A stretch of 64,000 nt of DNA from Blasia pusilla. Its lineage: Eukaryota > Marchantiophyta > Marchantiopsida > Blasiales. Shown piece after piece: positions 56,940-64,000 of this stretch. Both the position numbers and the translations under genes were made by a program. The stretch lies in the NCBI GenBank assembly GCA_050084515.1, contig CM114275.1:11594001-11658000 (forward strand). Reading direction: 5' to 3'. Under the pieces are notes generated by a model. The model saw only the letters and a program-made list of their open reading frames with translations. It searched no databases and was not told the DNA's origin. Within the stretch, counting starts at the first letter, position 1, and each line of letters starts with the position of its first letter.

Positions 56940-59900
56940 TATTTCAGTTCAAGATAAAGTTGACGAATATTTGTCGACTATTGCCCAAATCGGGGATGAA
57001 TCAAGGTCAAGAGTAGATGCCATGTCTGCTAATGGAGTTGTGTTATCTCCACAAAGTTCCACTATACCAAATGCTTCTAAAATTTTTCCGTCGTCTATTG
57101 TTGATAGGGTTGTAAGATTAAATACATTACTCAATCTTGCAAGGAGGCCAAATTTCCAAGAAAGTGATATTAGGAAGTTGCAATTACAAAGGAGTTTGAA
57201 TCTTACCAACGGTCGTCATACATTATGTTCAATGAAAGAGATATGTCCCTCATGCCGTGCTTTGCATTGGAAATGTGAAATGGGTCACCAAATGGCATGT
57301 GTTGTGGCCATGGGAGAATACATTTACCCCTTTTGAGATCATCTCCTCCATTTCTGAAATCCTTGATTTCGGATGTTGGTCCTAGAAGTGTTCATTTTCT
57401 TACGCATGCTCGAGCTTTCAATTTGGCACTTCAACTTGCATCTAGTGAGGTGCATGTAAACGAATAAATTGGTGGCACTATACATTTTAGGGTCCAAGGC
57501 GAGATCTATCATTCCATTGGATCTTTACATCTTGATATAGGGGGGCATCTCCAATTTGCTCAACTATACATCCATGATACTGCAAATGAATTGGAAAATT
57601 GTGCTAGAGTTATGTCTATATCTTCTGATCTTAATATGGATATTTTGAAAGGTCTTCAAGATATGTTACATGAATGCAATCCATATGTGAAGATATTTCT
57701 TCATATGGCATATGAAGCAAGTGACCTTAATATGCGGATCATCCTCAAGGCAAGCTAGAGAGGTTTCGATGCAAAACGTTATGACTTACCAACTGCTTTT
57801 GAGGTTGCTGCTATTTTGTTGGGTGATGGAAGTGAACACATTGAGCACCCTGATATAATTGCACGACTACATGGAGGAGGAATCAAACGTATATGCAACC
57901 TCAACGAAGCATATATTCTCTTACACTTTGTTATAGTATTTATCTATTATGAAGCAGGTTGGCATCCATCATGGAATATCATGTTGTAGAGAATCCCAAC
58001 GATTGGGCCATATTATTCATGGGGAGGAGGGATATCTTGAACCTTCAGATGATTGCATGGATGAGGATAAATTTGATGGTGATATTGTTGAAGAAAGAAG
58101 AACAATAAGTATTACGGCCTTGCACTTTGCATGTTTTTGAGTTCAAACAAAGATTGGAGGAGAAGATGACAATCGCTTATTGTGGGTTTGTTGACTTATT
58201 CAAGAATATATGGTTGAGCTCTATGCCAATGTAGAGATGCAAAGATTATCATGGATGTGCTTAAATCAGAAGGAGTTGAGGGCCGATTTAAATTTAGGTG
58301 TAAAGGATGTCATGCATCGACAAGATGCGGATTGCCGAAGACTTGGGACTATCTTCTTATTTTATTGGAGGGCCACCTCATATGCATCTATTGTATCAAG
58401 ACACAATGAAAATTGTAAGATATTTGGGGAAGCCTGACTACTACTTGTCAATGACATGCAATCCAAAGTGGAAGGAGATTAAATGAGCCTTATTATCTGG
58501 CCAATCAGTTGCACACCGACCACATTTGGTCATGCGGGTTTTTGAGAAGAAAAAGAAGGAGTTGTTACAACTTATCATCAAGAAGCAGATATTGGGCTGA
58601 GTTGTAAGATACATCCATAGGGTGGAATTCCAAAAAAGAGGATTTTTGCATATGTACGTCTTTATTATTTTAGATCGTGAGGATAAACCACGTACCACTT
58701 ATAATTATCATCATATCATTTCAACTAAAATCTATCCTTGATCAATCTACCCATCCAAGGTTGTATTCTATTATTGCTAATTGCAAGGTTTACCGGCCAT
58801 ATGGACCATTAAATCCAAATGCATCGTGTATGGATAAGGAAACAAAAACTGTACAAAAAGCTATCCTAGAGCTTTTGTGGCCAACATTGCTGAAATGGAA
58901 GATGATTATCCGATTTATCGTAGATAAGGATCCTTTTATTTTGAAGGCATGTGTATTCATGATTCATTCTAATAAATTTATTCATGATTCCTTACGACTA
59001 TTATTGTGTGTTTGTAGATTAGAGAATATAATGGTGATAATTAAGAGCGAACATTCATTGGATAATTGTTGGGTTGTGCCTTACAATCCTATGTTATGCA
59101 CTCTTTTCGATTGTCACATTAATTTGGAGATTACAAGTAGTGTTTCTGCCATCAAGTACTTATACAAATATGTTTATAAGGGATTTGATGTTGTGTCATT
59201 TAAGTTGTCAAAAGATATGGATACGTCAAATGTAATCCAAGTTATTGACAAGACAACATCATATCTTCATACGAGTTATGATTTTGTGGATTGACTTCTC
59301 TAATGCATTCTATTTTATTTCTCCACTTCATTTCATTGTCCTTACTCAAATACTTGGAATTCTTATTATTCAAGATATATATATCATCTTTACAAGCATG
59401 TTGGAGTCTCTTTAAGTTTAGTCTACATGCTGAACTTCCAAGTATCGTACGACTAGCAGTCCATCTTTCGGAACAAAAAATAGTCTACTTCAATAATGTT
59501 CATGCTCCTAAAGGTATTTTGCAACTAAAAAGAGAGACAACATTGACCCAATGGTTTGCAACCAATCTATCTGACTCCAATGTTCGACAATATATGTATA
59601 TAGATTTTCCTTCTTATTATCGTTGGAGTAATAAGAGATGGATTCGTAAGGTACAAAAACAAAATGGTTGTGGCCATTGCATTGGCCACTTATACCTTAC
59701 TCATCGAAGTAAATACTCAAAAGTTCATTGTATATAATTGCTTTTATATTGTACCTCTAAAGCGATGTATCTATATATATTGGGATGAACTCATTTAGTT
59801 CACTTCTTCATAGATGAAGGAGAACGTCATTGGTTGAGATTACTTCTCCATCATGTTCAAGGAGCAACTACGTACGAATGCTTGAGAAATGTTAATGGGG

Positions 59901-62026
59901 TATTATATCCAACATTCAAGGAAGATGCTATCCAATTGGGACTTCTTGAGAATGATAGGGAAGTGTTCTCTTGCTTTGCATAAGCTTTTACAATCCATAC
60001 AGGTTCATCACTTCGCCGTCTATTTGCAATTATTCTAGCGTACAATACACTTGCTCAACCTGCAATACTTTGGAGTCAATTCTTGGTTTTACTGGTAGAA
60101 GATCTCTTATATGAACAAGGTCAGGTAAGAATTCATTACTACCCTTGCATCATTTGTTTTCTTCTTAATAGTATCTTCTATTGAGCATTCAACATTCTAA
60201 CCATTTTTTGGAACTCGTCCTATTTTGTAGAAAATTGGAGTTCATAATCTTCACGTTGAAGATGTTGTGGTTAATACTGCATTTTTGGAAGTCCAATATT
60301 ATTTACAAGATCAAGGAAAGAGACTGTCTGACTTTCTAGACATGTCCAACTTGACTTTCAACGCCTTCATTCAAATTCATATTTGGAGGAACAAGAGCTA
60401 TTATATGACACGGAAGAACTATTTGAGCAAGTGCAATTGGGAGAAGCATGTCTAAATGAAGGACAATGTATTATTTGGGATGCTATACATGATGAGCTTG
60501 ATCAAATATGTTTGGATGCTCTACCACCTCAAAAAAATAAATTTCATCGATGGTCCAGGTGGAACGGGAAAAATAATTTCCCTATAATCTTCTCCTTGCA
60601 AGTGTAAGGAAAGCAAGAGGTATAGTTTTGGTTGTAGTGTCATACGGAATAAGTGCTCTATTGTTAAACAAAGGACGTACTGCACATTCGCGCTTCAAGA
60701 TCTCCATCAATCTTCATGAGAGCTCTACTTGCAAGTAAGTGCCAATTCTGCTAGCACAACTTCTAGTTTACTCCCTTTTTTTATTGTAGTTTATCATTTA
60801 ATAGTGATGGAGGGGGCTTAATCCGTGATGCAATGCTTATTATATACGATAAAGCAGCTATGGCTTATTGTCACACATTTGAGAATCAAAATTTATAAGA
60901 TATTATGAGAGATGTTTCTGATGATCTATGACAACTACCATTTGGTCAAAAACTTATCGTATTCGGTGGTGATTTTTGTGAAGTGTTGCATGTTTTTCGT
61001 CATGGGGATGGTCGCAAATCATCCAAGCCACCATAAAGAGGTCATTTCTTTGGTCTAATGTAAAGGTCACGAAGTTGACAACAAACATGTGAGTTCAAAG
61101 GTTGGAAGGTCATTTGCGTAGTGAACAATAAGCTTTTGCTGATTGGTTATTAGAAGTGGGAGAGGATCGTGTAAAATTTCATCCTTACTTGAGAGAAGAC
61201 TTTATACGATTACCATCTGAAATTGTTACTCAAAGTAATAAGATATGTGATCTTATTGATTTGATATGTGGCAATTTTCCATGACGATTCAATGACATCG
61301 ATTTCTTGAGAGATATGGCTATTTTGACTTTGAGAAATAAAGATGTTGATAACATAAATACAAACGTTATGTCTAAGTTTCCACAAGAGGTAATCTCTTT
61401 AACCTTTATAAAAGAAATTTTCTTTGGGAAGTTTGGATATTAATATTAAAATTTTTCACAAACTCATTATATTTTGTGTTCAGCAGCAAGTTTACCTTAA
61501 CATCAACTCTATTCCAAACGAGGGGATGACTAATATATGTCCAACTGAATTTTTGAATACATGCTTGCCTTCATGACTTCCTCCACACCGATTGTGTCTG
61601 AAGATTGGTGCATCAATCATGCTCTTACAAAACATGAATGGATCACACGGACAAGCAAACGGGACAAGATTGGTGATTTGTGGATTTATGCAACATTGCA
61701 TAGATGCTGAAATTATCATAGGGAAGAATATTGGAGATTGAGTTTTTATTCGACGTATCCCATTGATTCCATCAGATTCAGGTTTGCCATTTGATTTATG
61801 TAAGTTTCAATTCCTTATTCGAGTGGCTTTTGCTAAGACTATCAATAAATCCCAAGGTCAAACTTTGCAAAAGGTGGGCATTTACTTGCATACTCATGTA
61901 TTTTCTCATGGCCAATTGTATGTAGCATTATCTAGAGTAGGGAAGAGAAATTTTATCCACATTACAATTGGAAGCGATAACATACAAATAAGGAAGGTAA
62001 TAAGGAATAAACGAAATATAATGTAA
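56940..62026 (+). pseudogene. Helitron Rep/helicase, heavily decayed
   Basis: Plus-strand remnants follow the order of a plant Helitron protein. 57240-57290: CPSCRALHWKCE, the N-terminal zinc-like block. 57480-57860: FRVQGEIYHSIGSL, LQFAQLYIHDTANELENC, DLPTAFEVAAILLGDG. 58200-59290: the Rep-linked region with LYSIIANCKVYRPYGPLNPN, PYNPMLCTLFDCHINLE and IKYLYKYVYKG. 60540-61100: helicase Walker A remnant (DGPGGTGK-like, with changes) and Walker B region. 61763-62026: [34 protein letters not shown], the conserved PIF1-type C-terminus. Many stops and frameshifts. The element would transpose by rolling-circle replication. Ends not resolved. Confidence 0.8.
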
Positions 62027-62779
62027 AAAAAAATACTTGAATGAAAAAAAAAAATAGATCCACATTCGTATATGATTCTCTCTTGCCTATTTGCATTTTT
62101 CAGATTCCTTCTTACACCATGGGCACCTTACTAGTTCTCACTACCTTACTAGTTCTCATTGAACCAAATTCGAGGATGCAAAACGCAACATGTTGAACTG
62201 AACGCGGATTGATGAAATGCATGAGGAGTGGCTCACGATCACCCCTTTAAGGATTTTCAAATGCCATCCTACTCATGTCCATGTGCCATGGAAGCATCCT
62301 TACATCACCATAAATCATCATGGTCGAATGTAGCACCGAAAAGTCACTAGATGTAGAATTGTTTCCGTCTGATCGGATGAAGGCGGCGACCCTAAACCCC
62401 TTCTTTCTTTTCAAGGCCGGTTTTGGTCCGCGGGTTTTCCTCTCTACACCCCCTCCTTTGTATCTTGATGGGTTTTCCATCTAGCGTTTTTATTAAAGTT
62501 TATCTATTATTAAAGCCTTTGCTCTGAATACTCGTACAATACTGCCCCTAACGTGGGCAGTATTGTACGAGTAAACTTCCGGGCTACTTTTAGGGTTCAT
62601 CTCGTGTTAATGGCACGTCTGGACGTGTTCTGCGGGGAAGGAAAGAAGAAAAGAAGGCTCCGAAAAGAATAAAGCCATTTGTATCAAAGCGTTCCCTGTG
62701 TGCGTTTATTCCAGATGGATTTTCATCACCCGCATTTTATTGAGAACTCGTTTTCCCCTGTTGCGTAAGGAGAAGAGAG
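62027..62779. other. Intergenic region upstream of the host gene
   Basis: Holds a direct repeat of CACTACCTTACTAGTTCTCA-type sequence near 62122-62158, a minus-strand frame of 77 codons (62480-62247) of unknown value, and a strong hairpin at 62531-62571. The promoter and 5' leader of the gene at 62780 must lie here, but I see no clear TATA box. Confidence 0.5.
62531..62571. repeat. Perfect 17-bp stem hairpin upstream of host gene
   Basis: CTCGTACAATACTGCCC (62531-62547) and its exact inverse (62555-62571) flank a 7-base loop CTAACGT. It lies 209 bp before the start codon. TCTATTATTAAAGCC just upstream resembles a Helitron 5' end, but no matching 3' end was seen. Confidence 0.9.
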
Positions 62780-63995
62780 ATGGAGTTCAGGGTCCAACGA
62801 GTTGTGGTGTCCATATTGTTGTTTAGTGCTGTGGCAGCGATACCAATCCCTACGCGCTACGATGGCTTCGCCTTCCCCCAGCACTCCGGCAATGGACCTG
62901 TTCTTCTGGAGGCTTTCATCGATCCTCTGTGCATCGACTGTCTCACGGCTTGGCCCACCGTCACCCTCCTCCTGGAAGTTTACGGACCAGCTCTATTGCT
63001 TATCGTCCATCCTTTCCCGGCGCCGTACGTTGCTTCTCTCGTGATGAATTGCTTCTCTGAGCTTGCTTGCAACATCGCATGTTGTTATTGACATCGAGCT
63101 GCCTTGATGTTTGGGATTGTTTCAATTTCCTTGCAGATTTCACCATAACTCTTTCTTTTCTGCGCGGGCATTGCACATAGCCGCCAGTTTGAATATTTCA
63201 TCCACATACCCTCTTCTGGAGCTGATATTCAAAAACCAGGTTCGCGACTCATCTGCTGCCAATGCAATGGTTTCTCACATCGCCACCGCCGAGTTCGACC
63301 TCAATTGTCGTACTTCCATGTCTTAACGTGAAGTGATGTCCTTGTTCAACAGAATTCTTTCTTGAACGATGCCACTGAACACGAATCTCCCGCGGATGTA
63401 GTTTCTCGTTTGGTGGGTCTGGCAGCAGACCTAGGATTATCCTCCGACGACTTCAAAGCTGGTTTCACCGAGTCATCCACTGACGAGGCGACCCGAATTT
63501 CCTTCAAGGTTAGTACATCACAAGAGTCTTCTCTGTCTCCTCTGCATAAATAGTGAGAGCGAAAGGATTCAACTCTCGCGAACAAAAGTACCACCTTCCA
63601 GAAGAGGTTTTCAGTACCAAATTTTCCTCCAGAAGAAGAGCAGTTCTTCTGCAAATTCATCCAGTTCGGAACTCCATTTGTGGTGGAAACATGAAAACCC
63701 ATAATGAACGAACACTTCTTTGTGACAAAATCTAGCATGTGCCCAAACTTGTCACTGCTGGATAAGTGTATTTGATGAGCTGTCCAACTTATATTGCTCT
63801 CAGTACGGATGCGCCAGAACTGTCACGTCGACGCCCACTTTTCTCGTGAATGGAATTCCTGTCACAGCCGACCAGACTTGGAGCTTGCGAGAGTGGCAGA
63901 ATATATTAGATCCACTAATCTCGGATGGACCGTCCCCGGCGTCGTCTCGCGTCGGCGCCAGCTACCTTCCGATAAAGATTCCATCGCAGCGCTAG
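62780..63995 (+). CDS. Secreted/ER thioredoxin-fold (DsbA-like) protein, four exons
   Basis: The only intact-looking host gene. Exons: 62780-63024, 63137-63239, 63353-63508 and 63804-63995, with GT-AG borders in consistent phase, giving 231 residues. The N-terminus MEFRVQRVVVSILLFSAVAA is a signal peptide. FIDPLCIDC places a CxxC at the thioredoxin active-site position, and TSTPTFLVNG carries the cis-proline of the fold. The C-terminus (WQNILDPL) matches the style of plant thioredoxin-superfamily proteins of about 220-240 residues. It probably acts in the secretory pathway as an oxidoreductase or a redox-inactive relative. Substrate unknown. Intron 1 begins GTACGT, and the acceptors are TTGCAG, CAACAG and TCTCAG. 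The neighbouring Helitron is unrelated. Confidence 0.85.
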
Positions 63996-64000
63996 GCTCT

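Noticed and set aside
62531-62571. 3' terminal hairpin of the Helitron
   Set aside because: Helitron 3' ends have a hairpin a few bases before CTRR. Here the following bases (TAAACTTCCGGGCTAC) lack CTRR at the right distance, and the stem is longer than usual.

Overview
This window is nuclear DNA of a land plant, probably a non-seed one. That is an inference. The evidence is one intact-looking GT-AG intron gene with a plant-type signal-peptide thioredoxin-fold product at the right end, and a mix of plant-type MULE, CACTA, Helitron and Ty3/gypsy transposons filling the rest. I see no rRNA operon, tRNA, or prokaryotic or organellar gene organisation. Almost all coding sequence belongs to transposons and is broken by stops and frameshifts.

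The dominant unit is a family of large Mutator-like elements (MULEs), about 12 kb long, seen in several copies. Element A (1108-13171) is essentially complete. It is bounded by a 9-bp target duplication (AATGCATCG at 1099-1107 and 13172-13180) and by AG-rich terminal repeats containing GTAAGAG and GAGAGGAAGAGAGGA. It carries two divergently transcribed genes. Leftward (5390 to 1517) is a MULE transposase with a Cys/His zinc-binding module, a DDE-type core and a C-terminal SWIM zinc finger. Rightward (6728 to 11691) is a four-exon gene whose second exon encodes a ParB/sulfiredoxin-like domain (DGNHR motif) and whose last two exons encode a methyltransferase-like module in the circular order of the beta class (catalytic motif first, SAM-binding motif last). 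Element A inserted into an older copy, B, which is split into 1-1107 and 13172-14905. Element C (21149 to about 33137) is a second large copy, truncated on the right. D1 (20584-21143) and D2 (35238-37153) are transposase fragments.

The introns, the divergent promoter region and the distal flanks of this MULE family are filled with dozens of copies of a 27-bp near-perfect palindrome (arms GCAACCCGTCGGA and TCCGACGGGTTGC around one base). In intron 2 of copies A, B and C it recurs with a 64-bp period, and between the two promoters of copy A with a period of about 67 bp. The arms often differ between copies by paired changes that keep the hairpin. The exons largely lack the motif. This combination of MULE transposase, ParB-like/methyltransferase gene and palindrome arrays is the strongest candidate for an undescribed system.

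From 37154 to about 43020 (minus strand) lies a Ty3/gypsy element with Gag, aspartic protease, a DNMT3/DRM-like cytosine-5 methyltransferase domain, reverse transcriptase and RNase H. Its 3' side was cut when the D2 MULE fragment arrived, and an integrase scrap remains at 34916-35110. The window therefore holds two unrelated transposon-borne methyltransferase modules.

The remaining parts are: CACTA-type remnants (15.6-19.7 kb with an end at 19705, and 44.2-50.7 kb with an end at 50722); a 5S rRNA-derived segment at 43566-43620; a foldback of about 2 kb centred near 51.77 kb; low-complexity and tandem repeats; a decayed Helitron Rep/helicase (56.9-62.0 kb, plus strand); and the thioredoxin-fold host gene (62780-63995, plus strand).
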